DNA of 64,000 nt from Paenibacillus sp. (lineage in GTDB: Bacteria > Bacillota > Bacilli > Paenibacillales > NBRC-103111), in assembly GCA_031180825.1 (NCBI GenBank), contig JAPSLM010000002.1, positions 248,001-312,000 of the forward strand, written 5' to 3'. Of this stretch, positions 26,536-37,637 are shown piece by piece (positions within the stretch are counted from its first letter, which is position 1; each line of letters begins with the position of its first letter). Position numbers and translations under genes: made by a program. Below the pieces are notes generated by a model that saw only the letters and a list, made by a program, of their open reading frames with translations, was not told where the DNA came from and searched no databases.

Positions 26536-27771
26536 TTGAATATTTTAAGACTTACCCCTCATTACTACTTCGAGACGACGGCGTGGCCGAGCCGGTTCGA
26601 TCCCATGGGGGGGATGCAGGTTCAGATTACGAATTTGACCGAATGGCTTGCCGAGCAGGGAGTCCGGCAAGACGTATTAACGACAGGCATTCCCGGCATT
26701 CCCCGAACCTTGAAGCTTCCAAACGGGCTGACCGTACATTCGGTTCGCTTTATGACGCTGCCCTTTAAATCAAGCCAAACCGGAACTTTATTTCTGGATC
26801 AGAGCTGGTTTATCGGCGCCGTCAAATGGATCGTCCTGCATGGCAGGAAGCAAAATTACGATGCGATTCACGTTCATGCGAGCGGCGTCGTCTGGCCTTT
26901 GCTGGCGGGCATGTTTGCGCAAAAGTTTTTAAAGAAGCCGTTGATTCTCACGATTCATTGCAGCCGGATGTTTACGTATAAGCCGATGAATTCATGGGAT
27001 CGGTTGGTGCATGATTATGTCAAGTCCATTGAATTAAAGAGCATTCTTCTCAGTCATAAGGCGGTCGTGCTCACCGAAAAAAGGCTGGAAGGCTACAACA
27101 AGCTGCTGGCGAATTCCTCGAAAATGATCGCGATCAGCGATTGCATCGGCACGAACCATCTCAGCCATTCCATCCATTGCCCGTTTTGCAAGAAGCTTAA
27201 AGCGGAGTTTCAGGGGAAAAAGACGGTTTTGTTCCTGGGCAGAATCGCGCACGAAAAAGGGTGGGTCACGTTTGTAAAAGTGGCCAAAGAGCTTTCAATG
27301 AAGCTGGACAATCTGCAATTTATCGTTTGCGGCGACGGCCCTCAGCGCGAGGCCATGGAAGAACAGATCGAATCGGCGCAATTACAGGGCCGATTTCAGA
27401 TTACGGGCTTCGTCTCCCATAAGCTTGTCTCGTGCTATCTGCACCATGCGCAATTGTTCATCCTGCCTTCCTACCATGAGGAGTTCGGCGGAAGCTTGAT
27501 TGAGGCGGCGATTGCCGGCGTTCCGATCATCTCGACCAACCGAGGAGGTCCGGCGGATATATTCACCCATGGCGAAACTGCAATCTTGACCGATCCTACC
27601 GACGTAGACGGCATTGTGGAGGAGGCGTACAAAATTTTGACGGACGAGCAGATCGCCCAATCGCTTCGTTTGCACTCCCGGCCTGAGGTGATCGGCAAGT
27701 TTTTGCCTCATTATGTGTATCCGAACTACCTTAAGCTATACAACCAAAACGAGGTCAGTGCAGATGGATAA
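26536..27771 (+). CDS. btrM: 2-deoxystreptamine N-acetylglucosaminyltransferase (BtrM)
   Basis: A 411-residue GT-B glycosyltransferase of family 4 type. It should transfer N-acetylglucosamine from UDP-GlcNAc to 2-deoxystreptamine, giving 2'-N-acetylparomamine. Visible are the N-terminal acceptor domain (HYYFETTAWPSRFDPMGG), the linker FLGRIAHEKGW, and the nucleotide-sugar site YHEEFGGSLIEAAIAGVP. The start is a TTG behind AAGGAGGGG, well placed. It overlaps the next gene by 8 bases. A CPFC pair near residue 215 is unusual. Confidence 0.88.
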   Translation: MNILRLTPHYYFETTAWPSRFDPMGGMQVQITNLTEWLAEQGVRQDVLTTGIPGIPRTLKLPNGLTVHSVRFMTLPFKSSQTGTLFLDQSWFIGAVKWIVLHGRKQNYDAIHVHASGVVWPLLAGMFAQKFLKKPLILTIHCSRMFTYKPMNSWDRLVHDYVKSIELKSILLSHKAVVLTEKRLEGYNKLLANSSKMIAISDCIGTNHLSHSIHCPFCKKLKAEFQGKKTVLFLGRIAHEKGWVTFVKVAKELSMKLDNLQFIVCGDGPQREAMEEQIESAQLQGRFQITGFVSHKLVSCYLHHAQLFILPSYHEEFGGSLIEAAIAGVPIISTNRGGPADIFTHGETAILTDPTDVDGIVEEAYKILTDEQIAQSLRLHSRPEVIGKFLPHYVYPNYLKLYNQNEVSADG

Positions 27772-29563
27772 TTCAACGAGTCTCTTCCGAAGGCTGGAAA
27801 GCTATGTTAATGAAACAAGCGATCCCATACATCGGTACATGTTTTCCTGCATCGTCGAGCAGCGCCTGGCGGATCTGCTTTTGTTGACCCGGTGCGGCAT
27901 CGTGGTGGACCATGAGCTGAACGCCCGGTTAACGGCTCAGCGAAGAGTGTGCGTGCAGTATGCTTCCGGCCTCATCCAAGGGGGAGCGCAAGCCCCAAGC
28001 GCTGTGCCGGCATGGCCCGTTGCAGCGGTCTCCCCGGCATCGATCAGGCGGCGGAGAGCGGAGCTGCTTCCTTTAATGAAGGTGATGCAGGAGCTTCGTA
28101 CACCGGAATGTTCCGGCTATGATCTGTGCGATCTTGAGGTCTGTTACGAGGATGCCCTGAATTGGCTGCGCGAGGCACCGGCTGATTCCTCGCCGCCTCT
28201 GTTAATCGGGGTTCGAACCGGGGGAGCCTATTATGCGCCGTTCTGGTCATCGGCCTTCCGGCAGAGGTGGGGGAATGACGCTCTTTATTATACGGTAAGG
28301 CCGCTGCGGCAGCCGTCGGACCCGCAGGCTCCAGCGTATTTGCCCGAAGAGTTTTCGCTGCTTCCGGACGAATTGGAGCCCGGAACGGAAATTATGATCT
28401 TGGAGGATCAGCCGCATACGGGGCAAACGGTTCTGGAGTTGTCCAGGAGCTTGGCTGCAAAGTATCGGCTGGCGAAGCCGATTTGGGTCTCCTCTCCGGG
28501 TCGGCTGTTCAGAGTCGAGAACGACCGTCTGCTAAGAATTAAGGATAGCGTTCCTTTGGCTGCGGGCAAGCCGAAGCGGATATGGCAGATGCTGGGGAAT
28601 GCCCGGGAATTGGTGGAGGCTCTGGAGCAAAGATTGGATTGGAGGGACATGAAATCCGACCTGGAAATCGTCCCTTACAAAGCGATTCAGGAGTGGAACC
28701 ATCCCAGCCGCAGGGGTGACGTTCCCTTCCGGATTAACCCGAGAAAAACGCCCTTTATCGTAAAGCGGAAAAGTAACGGAGAACCTGTGGCCTTTGCAAA
28801 ATTTATTGGAAAAGACCTCTTTGGGGATTTTCAAGCTCATCAATTGCAAAAGTTCGCCCCGTATTTCCCCCGTGTCGAGAGCTTCGTCGACGGTTATGTC
28901 ATTACCGGATACGAGCCGGGGGTAACGGAAATGCGAGAGACGCTGGCTCGGAGCGGTGCTTCGCTTCAACGGCAAGTCTTGGACGAAGTTGCCCCTTATT
29001 GGAAGCTTTTGCTCGAAAATCAGGGGATTGGCGGGGATGGCATGGTCCATTCATTGGCGGAAGGCTGGGCCGGCCTGCTTGAAGAAATGGAACGGCTTGT
29101 CGGGGCAAACCTGCCCTGCGACCGCGCTTGGTTCGAGCATGGCTTGCATACGGAATGGAGCCGTCCGACGCATGTCTATTCCTCTTTGCCTTATGCCAAC
29201 CAGCACTGGCATTGGAAAGCGGGACGGACGGCCGGCGGCCGCATAACCATCTGCCGGTTTCATGCCGACTCCATTTGGGGAGGGACTTCGTGTCTTGAAG
29301 TGGAGCTTGCTTCCTTTATTTTGGAGAATCGGGTCAAGGCGTGCGGCGTGCGTTTGCTTGCAGACGGGGTAAGGAAGTACGCCCCTTTCTTGCAAACCCA
29401 AGAAATTGTCCGGGCCTTGCCGATCGCCTGCATGCTGAAAATGGCGAATCTTGTGAAAGAAATGAAAGGAGAGCGCCGCTGGGGAAAAGAGCGGATGCTT
29501 TCGGAATTGATGGAGTCTTTCCGACATCTGCACGACCTTAGAGCGGAGCTATCGGAAGAATAA
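27764..29563 (+). CDS. btrL: phosphoribosyltransferase-containing protein (BtrL-like)
   Basis: A 599-residue protein. A type I phosphoribosyltransferase core is seen at residues about 145-240, with the PRPP loop EDQPHTGQT (214-222) and an upstream GVRTGGAYYAPFW. In butirosin, BtrL moves phosphoribose from PRPP to neamine, giving 5''-phosphoribostamycin. The C-terminal 300 residues are unassigned; segments such as VAFAKFIGKDLFGDFQAHQL and NQHWHWKAGRT hint at a kinase-like or second ligand-binding fold. Gene order supports BtrL. The start overlaps btrM by 8 bases. Confidence 0.75.
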   Translation: MDNSTSLFRRLESYVNETSDPIHRYMFSCIVEQRLADLLLLTRCGIVVDHELNARLTAQRRVCVQYASGLIQGGAQAPSAVPAWPVAAVSPASIRRRRAELLPLMKVMQELRTPECSGYDLCDLEVCYEDALNWLREAPADSSPPLLIGVRTGGAYYAPFWSSAFRQRWGNDALYYTVRPLRQPSDPQAPAYLPEEFSLLPDELEPGTEIMILEDQPHTGQTVLELSRSLAAKYRLAKPIWVSSPGRLFRVENDRLLRIKDSVPLAAGKPKRIWQMLGNARELVEALEQRLDWRDMKSDLEIVPYKAIQEWNHPSRRGDVPFRINPRKTPFIVKRKSNGEPVAFAKFIGKDLFGDFQAHQLQKFAPYFPRVESFVDGYVITGYEPGVTEMRETLARSGASLQRQVLDEVAPYWKLLLENQGIGGDGMVHSLAEGWAGLLEEMERLVGANLPCDRAWFEHGLHTEWSRPTHVYSSLPYANQHWHWKAGRTAGGRITICRFHADSIWGGTSCLEVELASFILENRVKACGVRLLADGVRKYAPFLQTQEIVRALPIACMLKMANLVKEMKGERRWGKERMLSELMESFRHLHDLRAELSEE

Positions 29564-29606
29564 TAATGTTCGGCAATCGAATCAAACCGACATTGGGAGG
29601 CTTTGT

Positions 29607-32600
29607 ATGAATAAGTTTGGCATCAAGTGCGTGAGATTGTTGGAGCTGCGCAATCATAGTCTCTTTACAGCCTACATTCCTCCGCTATACCCGATTGATA
29701 ATGCGTTGGCATGCGAATTTATGGAACATTACGAGGGAGCGGAGGAGGAGTTGCCCGCCGAGCTATCCCGGTACCTGGAACGGAAAGAACCGCTTTGGTT
29801 TAACCGGGTTCAAGAAGTATGCGGAGAGCTGCCCTGGATCATCCGGAGCTCTGGCGAGGAGGATTTGAACGAAACGACGAATGCCGGCGCGTATCTCAGT
29901 CTCGTGTGCGATCGCAAGGAGCGCTTCTACGACCTGTTGGCCGAAGTGATGCTCAGCGGCCGGACGGAGCACGCGAGGAACCAGAATCAACGTTTCGTCA
30001 ACCGGCATTTGCATGATCATGAGCCGATCCCCGTGTTTATTCAACCGCTCGTTCAATCGGAGCATGCGGGACGGCCCATTCCTTACGATGCGACGCCTTA
30101 CCTGCACCAAGACGATTTGAATACGGTGCTTTCGCTGATTTACAATCTGCACGCGATCATGCCGGGCATGGCTCTTGACTGTGAATGGGTGGCAGATACG
30201 GATTACGGAACGATCTCGATGACAAGCTTGACCGAGCTGATCGAAGGAAAACCGGCAGGACAGCTGGCGTTGGGATTCCACTTGTTTTCTACGCAGCATG
30301 TTACGGCGGGCAACAGCGTCAGAATCATTTTGCCGAACGAGGATTTGAACTTGTGGCAGGGCAACGTTTTTCAAGAGGTCCAGATACGGAACCTGTTTCT
30401 GGTGCAGACAAGACCGGCGAAAAACTATAGCTTGTTTCAAGATGTCTACGAACTGTCGGCAGCGGCGAAGCGGGTTTTGGAGCGCGATTCCGCCGTATGT
30501 GTGGATGCGAAAGAGATCATTTCCCAAGGCGGGAAGCCGTTCTTCGGCAAATTCATCAAGGCGGTCACCCTGAACGAAGCCTGGAATGCGTATCTTCAAT
30601 ATATGAATAAGGAAAATAAAGAAGATATTGCGGCCGTTCTGGTGGAATTCGGCACGAGAACCGAGCATGCCGGCATCATGTTCAATCAGGCGGGCATTCC
30701 GGTTATTCGAACCGATATTGCCCTGATCCCCGAAACGATGAACTATATCGTTCTTGATCCGTTCTCCTTGCAGTGCCGTTTGTACAGCCGCAAGCAAGAA
30801 GTCAGGAACGAATTGGCGTATGATACCAGGAAGATTATCCCGCTTCCGGACAACTGCATCCTTATTCATCACCGCCATGAGCTGAAAGAAAGCCAACCCA
30901 AGCAGGTTCCGGCGGAGGAATACTTTCAAACCTTGTTAAACAAGCCGTATTTCTCGGAAAAAACGAGAAACCATTTGCTTGCCAACAGCGCTTATCCCGA
31001 TTACAGGTTCGTGTTTCACGGCAAAGACGGCGCAAGCTCCCCAAGCTACTATGCGGCCGTTGCGGACCGTTTGACGGAGAAGGAGGCCGTCTCCTTTTTA
31101 AACCGCCGGGAATGGCCCAAAGCATCGGAGGATTATTTCGCCTCTTTGTTCCATGCCAAATCGATCCGGGAGAACCAAACCCTTGCCGCTTATTTTGATC
31201 GGCCGTCCGTCGGGCATATGCAAAAAACGGATATCCTGGCCTATTGGAAGGCATTGCGGATTCAGCATCTTTTGAACGCATGCGGGAACGAGCTTCGGGA
31301 GACGCTGCTGGCGCGGATAAGGTCCGAAATGAACGAAAGCCGGATATCTATGGAAGCGCGCTTGGACATCCTCTTTTCGTTTGATGCGTGCTTAAACGCC
31401 CTGGATATTTACTCGGAGCAGGAAGAGACGCAATTGATCCAAAGCTTTATTCCGATTGTTGCCTCGGTTCACGACGAAGATTTGCCCATCGTCATCGATT
31501 TATCCCGCAACGCGCTTTTTAATGCAGGGCATCTGTGCCAATTTTTGAGTCTGGCCGGCGAGCATCGGGAGCTCTTCGACGTGTACCGCAATTATTCGTT
31601 AACCGCCAAAGAATTCGCATTGCTTCCGTACGACTTGAGCGCCGTCGGCAAGTTTCCGTCCTTCAACCAAGCCTTTATGGACCTGCACCGTGAATTGGGG
31701 AAATATGATGCGCTCGGCGATTTGAGCAGCTCGATTTTTCATACCGTCGTGGAAACGTACGACCAATCGGCCAAAGAAATCCTGCTATGCGTTATTGATG
31801 ACGGCGATCCATCCTATTATCAGGCGTATATCCGACTTTTAACCGAATGGCTTGGCTTAATCGGGCAATTTGACCGGGAAGCTCAAGTGATTCGGACCTT
31901 CCTGGCCTGGCTTGAGCTTCAACAAGGCAGACAGGAAGAGATCGAGGATTATTTCCTGGAAGAGATCCATTGGAAAACAAGAATTGAAGAGGCGAGGGAA
32001 TGCGAGGCGTCCGAGCTGTCGCTGCAAAACCTGCACCAACTGCATAACGTGCTGCACCAATGGTCCTTAAATCTGGTTCCCGATTCCCGTGGCGCTCTGC
32101 TGCCTCGTTTCATCCGGGAAATGGTGGCGTTTGCGCAGTCTTTTTCCGAGCAGGAGAATCGATTATTGCGGTTTCAAAAGGAATTTTTTGAGATTGAGCT
32201 GGCGATGTGTACGCACAAGGCCGGATTCCTGTTCTATCCGCATTCCGTATTTGTGGAATTTAGCGAGCCGCCTTCCGTAGACGACGACGAAATCGCAAGA
32301 CTGTCGGCCTTTGCCTCCTTTATGGAGAAATGCGGCAGGTGGTTCGAAGCCTACGATTTCCGCTCGTACTATGAAAAGGTAGCGGGAACCTGGACTTGCT
32401 ATATCACCGTCAAAGCCAAAAATCGTCTTTCCTTGGAGCAACAAGACTACAGGCGAATTTTTCACATCATCCGGTTTATTCTGGACAGCTCTTATGACTT
32501 CTCGCATAATCCGTTATCCGAGGTCGAGGATTTGCCGCAGCGTTTCAATGAGCCGGAATGGAAAGATATCTTCGGGAAACTAGTCGATTATCGGGTGAAT

Positions 32601-33281
32601 TTCGACGATGCGGGGCAGTTCATCAACTTGAAATTGTTCGCGATGTCCACGTTCTTTACCTATCTGTGCCTGTCCTCCGCCTTGCGGGAACGGTTGCTTT
32701 CTTTGTACCGGGGAGGCTTCGAGGCCATGGTGCGGGAGCTGGCCGTGCTGGAGGACGGGATGGCACGCTCGGAAAGCTATTCCGAATGGCTCGGGCATTA
32801 CGAGTCCGCGAACTACACATCGTTGTTCCTTTCGGCTATATACCCTTTGCAAACGGTTGAACGATTGCGTGCGCTCCACCATCAACCGTTTACGTACGAC
32901 ATCGTTTGCAGAAACTTGCTGAAGCACAAGGATGCGGCCTATACCGTTATTTCTTCGCTGCCCGCTTACGACAAGCAGTTTAAAAGCAGTATTGTCGGCA
33001 AATTATTGCGGTATTGCCCGGCCAAATATATTCAAGAAACAGGTGATGTTCACGAGGTCGCAAAGGAACTTTGCAATCTGGACAAATCATTTAAACGAGC
33101 AAAGCAGTATTTGCTCTACGCCCATGCTCACGACCTGCAGCCCGAAGTTGCACGCAAATGGATTGACAACTTGCAATACGTCCCTTATGCAAATGAAGAA
33201 GCTCAAGAAACGCTGGAGAGCTTGCTCCCGAATTCCGGGAAGTACCGGTACGACATTCGAAAAGAAATTCTTTATATCTAA
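29607..33281 (+). CDS. giant PEP-synthase-like phosphotransferase of the cluster (btrA position)
   Basis: A 1224-residue protein, the largest here. Residues about 70-275 resemble the ATP-binding domain of PEP synthase, pyruvate phosphate dikinase and rifampin phosphotransferase: [20 protein letters not shown] at 78-97 and FLVQTRPAK near 264-272. Residues 305-385 resemble the swivelling phosphohistidine domain, with His354 in [13 protein letters not shown]. The remaining 800 or so residues are helix-rich and unrecognised; no PEP/pyruvate TIM barrel is seen. It stands between btrL and btrB, the place of btrA. Function unknown; a phosphoryl transfer to sugar or aminoglycoside is conceivable. The ATG follows TGGGAGG. 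Confidence 0.7.
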   Translation: MNKFGIKCVRLLELRNHSLFTAYIPPLYPIDNALACEFMEHYEGAEEELPAELSRYLERKEPLWFNRVQEVCGELPWIIRSSGEEDLNETTNAGAYLSLVCDRKERFYDLLAEVMLSGRTEHARNQNQRFVNRHLHDHEPIPVFIQPLVQSEHAGRPIPYDATPYLHQDDLNTVLSLIYNLHAIMPGMALDCEWVADTDYGTISMTSLTELIEGKPAGQLALGFHLFSTQHVTAGNSVRIILPNEDLNLWQGNVFQEVQIRNLFLVQTRPAKNYSLFQDVYELSAAAKRVLERDSAVCVDAKEIISQGGKPFFGKFIKAVTLNEAWNAYLQYMNKENKEDIAAVLVEFGTRTEHAGIMFNQAGIPVIRTDIALIPETMNYIVLDPFSLQCRLYSRKQEVRNELAYDTRKIIPLPDNCILIHHRHELKESQPKQVPAEEYFQTLLNKPYFSEKTRNHLLANSAYPDYRFVFHGKDGASSPSYYAAVADRLTEKEAVSFLNRREWPKASEDYFASLFHAKSIRENQTLAAYFDRPSVGHMQKTDILAYWKALRIQHLLNACGNELRETLLARIRSEMNESRISMEARLDILFSFDACLNALDIYSEQEETQLIQSFIPIVASVHDEDLPIVIDLSRNALFNAGHLCQFLSLAGEHRELFDVYRNYSLTAKEFALLPYDLSAVGKFPSFNQAFMDLHRELGKYDALGDLSSSIFHTVVETYDQSAKEILLCVIDDGDPSYYQAYIRLLTEWLGLIGQFDREAQVIRTFLAWLELQQGRQEEIEDYFLEEIHWKTRIEEARECEASELSLQNLHQLHNVLHQWSLNLVPDSRGALLPRFIREMVAFAQSFSEQENRLLRFQKEFFEIELAMCTHKAGFLFYPHSVFVEFSEPPSVDDDEIARLSAFASFMEKCGRWFEAYDFRSYYEKVAGTWTCYITVKAKNRLSLEQQDYRRIFHIIRFILDSSYDFSHNPLSEVEDLPQRFNEPEWKDIFGKLVDYRVNFDDAGQFINLKLFAMSTFFTYLCLSSALRERLLSLYRGGFEAMVRELAVLEDGMARSESYSEWLGHYESANYTSLFLSAIYPLQTVERLRALHHQPFTYDIVCRNLLKHKDAAYTVISSLPAYDKQFKSSIVGKLLRYCPAKYIQETGDVHEVAKELCNLDKSFKRAKQYLLYAHAHDLQPEVARKWIDNLQYVPYANEEAQETLESLLPNSGKYRYDIRKEILYI

Positions 33282-33301
33282 ACAAAGGGGCGTATAGCGC
33301 A

Positions 33302-34606
33302 ATGAAGAACGAAATGTGTGAAAACACGGAACAACTGCTTTCGGTGATCGGTACTTATATCGACTCGCCCATCGATCATCATTCCAATGGCAGGGTCATG
33401 TTTTCCAGAGGCAAAGGTGCTTATTTGTTTGACTATAACGGCAAAGATTACATTGACTTGATGAATGGAAAAGGGGCCATTTTATTGGGGCATAACGATC
33501 GTGACATCCACGACGCTCTACGGCGCTTTCTGGAGCAGGACGGCGAAATACTGACGGGCCCTTCCAAGCCGATTGTCGATTTGGCGGAACGAATCAAACA
33601 AGACAGCCCTTTGCCGGATGTGAAAGTTTCCTTCTATGCCACCGGAACGGCCGCTTGCCGGGCGGCCGTCTATGCCGCACGGGAATATAGCAAGAAAAGG
33701 ATCGTCATCAGTGCCGGATATCACGGCTGGGACCCGATGTGGAAACAACACGCCGCTTTCCTGGAGCCTAACGCCGAGGGCGTCATCGAATTTTATTTCA
33801 TTCCCGAACTGCTGGAGCGCGCTTTGGCAGCGTACAAAGATCAAGTGGCCGTTGTCATCTTCTCGCCCGATTATACGTATTTGTCGGGTGCGACGCTGGA
33901 CCGGATCATTTCCATATGCCGTTCGCACGGTGTATTGGTATGCTGCGACGATGTGAAGCAAGGGTATCGTTACCGCCAAGGCGCTTCTCTGGAAATGGTA
34001 ACCGAACAAAAAGCCGACATTTATGTGTTCTCAAAAGGCTTGTCGAACGGACATCGCATTTCCTGTGTCGTGAGCACGGAAGAAATTATGCTTGCCACCA
34101 AGGAACACACGTTTACTTCCTATTATCAGATGCTTCCTGTTATTTCTGCGTTGGAAACGTTGAAAAAAATGGAAGCGTGCCAGGGATACGACCTCATTCG
34201 TTCCTACGGCAAAAGTATGGTGCAAGGGTTAAGCGAATTATTTGCCCAATCCTTGCTGCCGATCGAAGTAAACGGCAGCGCCATGTTTCAATTCGTATTC
34301 GGCGATGAAGACCTGGAAAAATCGTTTTATGCGGAAGCCTACCGTCAAGGCATCATCTTGTTCGAGGGAGATAACCAAGCCGTATCCTTAAGCATGGACG
34401 AAGCCGTGCAAAAAGATCTGGTTCGCAGATTTACGAACGTAGTTGATATCCTATCGGACAAATATGCATCTCTGCGCGGAAACGAAGTTACAACCGAGCA
34501 AACGTTCAGGTCTGCTTGGAACATGATTGACGGCGCATCGGATATTTTGCCTTATCATGAACAACTTCCAATACTCTATGAATTGATTGGTGAGGATGAA
34601 ACATGA
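33302..34606 (+). CDS. btrB: 6'-dehydroparomamine aminotransferase (BtrB)
   Basis: A 434-residue class III PLP aminotransferase, related to glutamate-1-semialdehyde aminotransferase. The PLP lysine is Lys245 in [25 protein letters not shown] binds the phosphate and [10 protein letters not shown] supplies the ring aspartate. In butirosin it turns the 6'-aldehyde made by BtrQ into the 6'-amine of neamine. The ATG is behind AAAGGGG. The end overlaps btrC by 4 bases (ATGA). Confidence 0.92.
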   Translation: MKNEMCENTEQLLSVIGTYIDSPIDHHSNGRVMFSRGKGAYLFDYNGKDYIDLMNGKGAILLGHNDRDIHDALRRFLEQDGEILTGPSKPIVDLAERIKQDSPLPDVKVSFYATGTAACRAAVYAAREYSKKRIVISAGYHGWDPMWKQHAAFLEPNAEGVIEFYFIPELLERALAAYKDQVAVVIFSPDYTYLSGATLDRIISICRSHGVLVCCDDVKQGYRYRQGASLEMVTEQKADIYVFSKGLSNGHRISCVVSTEEIMLATKEHTFTSYYQMLPVISALETLKKMEACQGYDLIRSYGKSMVQGLSELFAQSLLPIEVNGSAMFQFVFGDEDLEKSFYAEAYRQGIILFEGDNQAVSLSMDEAVQKDLVRRFTNVVDILSDKYASLRGNEVTTEQTFRSAWNMIDGASDILPYHEQLPILYELIGEDET

Positions 34607-35709
34607 ACAATAAACGAATTTGTTTCGGGAGCCACTGCTTTGATTTTATATTTGGCGAGAATGCCTTAGAGATGGTCTCGTTTTATATCCAACAAAGCGA
34701 CTTTGACCGATTTTTTTTGATCTCGGACAGCGGGGTTCCGGACCCCGTCGTTCATGACGCGGCCAAGCAATTCGGCAGACTGGCGCCCGTGCACATTCTT
34801 CGTTTCCCGGACGGGGAAGAACAGAAAACGATGCCGACCGTCACCAAGCTGCAGGAAGAAGCCATCAGGCTCGGGGCGAACCGCCGGAGTGCAATCGTAG
34901 CGGTCGGCGGGGGATTAACCGGCAACGTCGCGGGAGTCACCGCAGGGATGCTGTTTCGCGGAATTCCTCTTATTCATGTGCCAACCACGTTTTTGGCGGC
35001 ATCGGATTCGGTGCTTTCCATCAAGCAAGCCGTAAATTTAAAAAGCGGGAAAAACCTAGTCGGATTTTATTACCCGCCCCGCTTTGTGTTTGCCGACACG
35101 ATCGTGCTGTCTCAAGCTCCTCCCCGGCAGATCAAGGCGGGCATGTGCGAGCTGGTCAAAAATATGCTGATTACCGAGAGCGAGAGAGCCGGATTTACCG
35201 AAGACGATTTTAATGCGGCCAATGTTTACTCGCCCAAGCAACTGGAAACCTTCATCGAGTACTGCATATCCGCCAAGATGTCTTATTTGAGCGAAGATAT
35301 CTATGAGAAAAAAAACGGCCTGATCTTCGAATACGGTCATACGATAGGACACGCCTTGGAGCTTGCGGAACAAGGCGGCGTGACCCACGGTGAAGCGATT
35401 GCGGTCGGCATGATCTATGCCGCCAAAATCGCCAGCCGGATGAAGCTGCTGTCCGAGGAGGATGTCTCCGTTCACTACAAGCTGTTGAATAAAATCGGGG
35501 CTTTGGACGATGTACCCCTCAAATCGCATCCGGATTCCGTCTTTCACTACCTGATCCACGATAACAAACGAGGCTACATTCGCTTGGACGACGAGCAGTT
35601 GGGGATGATTCTGTTGGGCGGGGTGGGAAAGCCCAATGTCCACAATCAATCCTTGCTGACGCCGGTAAGAAAAGCTTTGATCAAAGAAGTGATCCAAGAA
35701 GGGATCTGA
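34603..35709 (+). CDS. btrC: 2-deoxy-scyllo-inosose synthase (BtrC)
   Basis: A 368-residue dehydroquinate-synthase-like carbocyclase, the same length as BtrC. It converts glucose-6-phosphate to 2-deoxy-scyllo-inosose using NAD+ and a divalent metal, the first committed step of 2-deoxystreptamine formation. Motifs include [12 protein letters not shown], Lys141 after [17 protein letters not shown] and HGEAIAVGM, which supply the metal ligands. It starts within the last codon of btrB and ends 2 bases before btrD. Confidence 0.97.
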   Translation: MNNKRICFGSHCFDFIFGENALEMVSFYIQQSDFDRFFLISDSGVPDPVVHDAAKQFGRLAPVHILRFPDGEEQKTMPTVTKLQEEAIRLGANRRSAIVAVGGGLTGNVAGVTAGMLFRGIPLIHVPTTFLAASDSVLSIKQAVNLKSGKNLVGFYYPPRFVFADTIVLSQAPPRQIKAGMCELVKNMLITESERAGFTEDDFNAANVYSPKQLETFIEYCISAKMSYLSEDIYEKKNGLIFEYGHTIGHALELAEQGGVTHGEAIAVGMIYAAKIASRMKLLSEEDVSVHYKLLNKIGALDDVPLKSHPDSVFHYLIHDNKRGYIRLDDEQLGMILLGGVGKPNVHNQSLLTPVRKALIKEVIQEGI

Positions 35710-35711
35710 GG

Positions 35712-36554
35712 ATGAGCGAACAACAACATCAATTCCTGTTTATTTCGCCGCATTACGACGATGCCGTCTTATCGTGCGCCACCACGTTGATGGAGCTGCA
35801 GCAGCGGGGGCACTCCTGTCAAGTTCTTACGATATTCGGAGGCTATCCTCCGCTTTCGTTTCGCGCCAGTGAGATTGCCCGCCAATACGCGGCCGAAGAT
35901 TTGGGACTGCCGGAAGCCGAGATTGACGAAAGCCATTTTTCCTTACTGGTGGCGCTTCGTTATCAGGAAGACCGCCGGGCCTTTCAACAACTGGGAGCCG
36001 TGCGGCGCGAGGTGCTCCCGTTTCCGGATGCGATTTATCGGGGAGCGAACGAGCAAGCCTATTACGAAACGGAGGAGGAGCTGTTCGGCATTCCTCATCC
36101 GCTTGACGAGGAAAGCCTTCTGCCGCAAATCGCAAAGAGCTTAATATCGCATGGCAAGCATCAAAGCCATATCTGGGTATTTCCGGCCGTATCGAATCAT
36201 GTGGACCATCAATTGTTGACCAAACTTGGAACCGCCATGCTGAGCTTGGGCTATCGCGTTCTCTTTTATGCCGAATTTCCTTATTGGCAGCAGGATCACC
36301 GGTTTTCGGAGGACGGATGGGTGCAGGCGGATGTAAAAAGCAGCGTCTATTATCCGGCAAAATTAACCGCGGTATTGGAATATAAAACGCAGCTTCTTGG
36401 CTTGTTCGGCGAGCAGGCGGAAAGAGGCATTAGAAGCGGAGAGATCATTCCGGAGCTTGAACGATTCTGGATCAGAGAAGCGGACGAGTTCTTGCTCCGG
36501 CTGTTCGGTTCGTTAGGTCCGTCCCCGCTTCAACCGACGACAACCGAAAGGTAA
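35712..36554 (+). CDS. btrD: 2'-N-acetylparomamine deacetylase (BtrD)
   Basis: A 280-residue PIG-L/LmbE-family zinc deacetylase. The metal motif is SPHYDDAVLS (His14, Asp16, Asp17) and the second metal histidine region is PAVSNHVDHQ. In the pathway it removes the N-acetyl group left by BtrM's donor, giving paromamine. Related enzymes can act twice in neomycin-type pathways. It lies 2 bases after btrC, and a GAGG site overlaps the btrC end. Confidence 0.93.
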   Translation: MSEQQHQFLFISPHYDDAVLSCATTLMELQQRGHSCQVLTIFGGYPPLSFRASEIARQYAAEDLGLPEAEIDESHFSLLVALRYQEDRRAFQQLGAVRREVLPFPDAIYRGANEQAYYETEEELFGIPHPLDEESLLPQIAKSLISHGKHQSHIWVFPAVSNHVDHQLLTKLGTAMLSLGYRVLFYAEFPYWQQDHRFSEDGWVQADVKSSVYYPAKLTAVLEYKTQLLGLFGEQAERGIRSGEIIPELERFWIREADEFLLRLFGSLGPSPLQPTTTER

Positions 36555-36575
36555 GCGAAAAGGAGAGATGAATTG

Positions 36576-37622
36576 ATGGAAGTATTGACGTACACCGCCC
36601 CTTATCAATTAATTGTAGAAACGATCGAGGAGCTTCCTCTGAAGCCCGGCGAATGCCGCATCCAGTCCCTTTATTCGGGGATCAGCCATGGAACGGAGAT
36701 GGGCGCTTACCGGGGCATAGCGCCGTATTTCACCAGGGATATGGATTCGGAAACGCGGCTCTTTGAGGACCTGCGCGAAGAGCAAAAAATCAAATATCCG
36801 ATCCGCAGCTGCGAGGACGACGCTTGGTTTATCGGCTATTCGAACGTGGGCAAAATCATCGAGGTCAGCCCTGAGGCAGAAGGATTTTCCGTAGGAGATA
36901 TCGTGTTTTCGCACGGCAGGCACCAATCGATCGTATGCAAGCACTACAAGAAAATATTTAAGCTTCAGGAAGGGCTAAATCCCGAGCTCGGCATTTTCTA
37001 CACGAACTTAATGACAGCCTACAATGCCGTGCTGGATACGAGAATCAAGATCGGAGACGTTGTTGTCGTTTCCGGCTTAGGGGTTGTGGGCCAATTAATC
37101 GCGCAGTTGGTCAAACTGTCGGGAGCGACGGTGGCCGGGGTGGACCCGCTTCCAAACAGACTCGAGATCGCGAAGGAAAATACCGTCGATTATGTATTTA
37201 ATCCCGGGCATGCGGATGTGGCTAAAGAAATCAGAAAGATTACCAATAACCGCGGAGCCGATGCCGTATTCGAGGTTTCGGGCCATTCTGCGGCGTTGAA
37301 CCAAGCTCTTCGCATCGCGGCGCCGGACACGGTCATTACCGCCGTGGGCTGGTATCAAGGCGAGCATTCCGTATTGAATCTCTCGGAAGAATTCCATCAA
37401 AACCGCATCACGATCCGGGCTTCGCAAACGCTTGGCATCGATCCTTCCATCAGCCACATGTACGACGATGCCAGAAGAAGAAATATCGGAAAAGGCCTGC
37501 TGTCCAAATTAAGGCTGCATAATCTGATCAGCCACCGGATTCCTTTTCGCGATGCGCCGAAGGCTTATGAAATGATCGATAAAAATCCGGAGCAGGTCCT
37601 GCAGGTTGTCTTAACTTACTAG
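36576..37622 (+). CDS. btrE: medium-chain zinc-type dehydrogenase (BtrE)
   Basis: A 348-residue medium-chain dehydrogenase/reductase. The nucleotide-binding motif is GLGVVGQLIAQLVKLSGA near residues 168-185. N-terminal SGISHGTEMGAY replaces the usual GxxHxxD zinc region. Neomycin-type actinomycete clusters use such an enzyme to oxidise 2-deoxy-scyllo-inosamine; here BtrN does that, so BtrE has no clear step. The ATG at 36576 is behind AAAGGAGAG; a TTG one codon earlier is possible. Confidence 0.85.
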   Translation: MEVLTYTAPYQLIVETIEELPLKPGECRIQSLYSGISHGTEMGAYRGIAPYFTRDMDSETRLFEDLREEQKIKYPIRSCEDDAWFIGYSNVGKIIEVSPEAEGFSVGDIVFSHGRHQSIVCKHYKKIFKLQEGLNPELGIFYTNLMTAYNAVLDTRIKIGDVVVVSGLGVVGQLIAQLVKLSGATVAGVDPLPNRLEIAKENTVDYVFNPGHADVAKEIRKITNNRGADAVFEVSGHSAALNQALRIAAPDTVITAVGWYQGEHSVLNLSEEFHQNRITIRASQTLGIDPSISHMYDDARRRNIGKGLLSKLRLHNLISHRIPFRDAPKAYEMIDKNPEQVLQVVLTY

Positions 37623-37637
37623 GAGGCTTGGAATGCG

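Noticed and set aside
29607-33281. Large cluster protein as a true PEP synthase or pyruvate phosphate dikinase
   Set aside because: No PEP/pyruvate barrel with its CGE-type motif was seen; only the ATP and histidine parts match.
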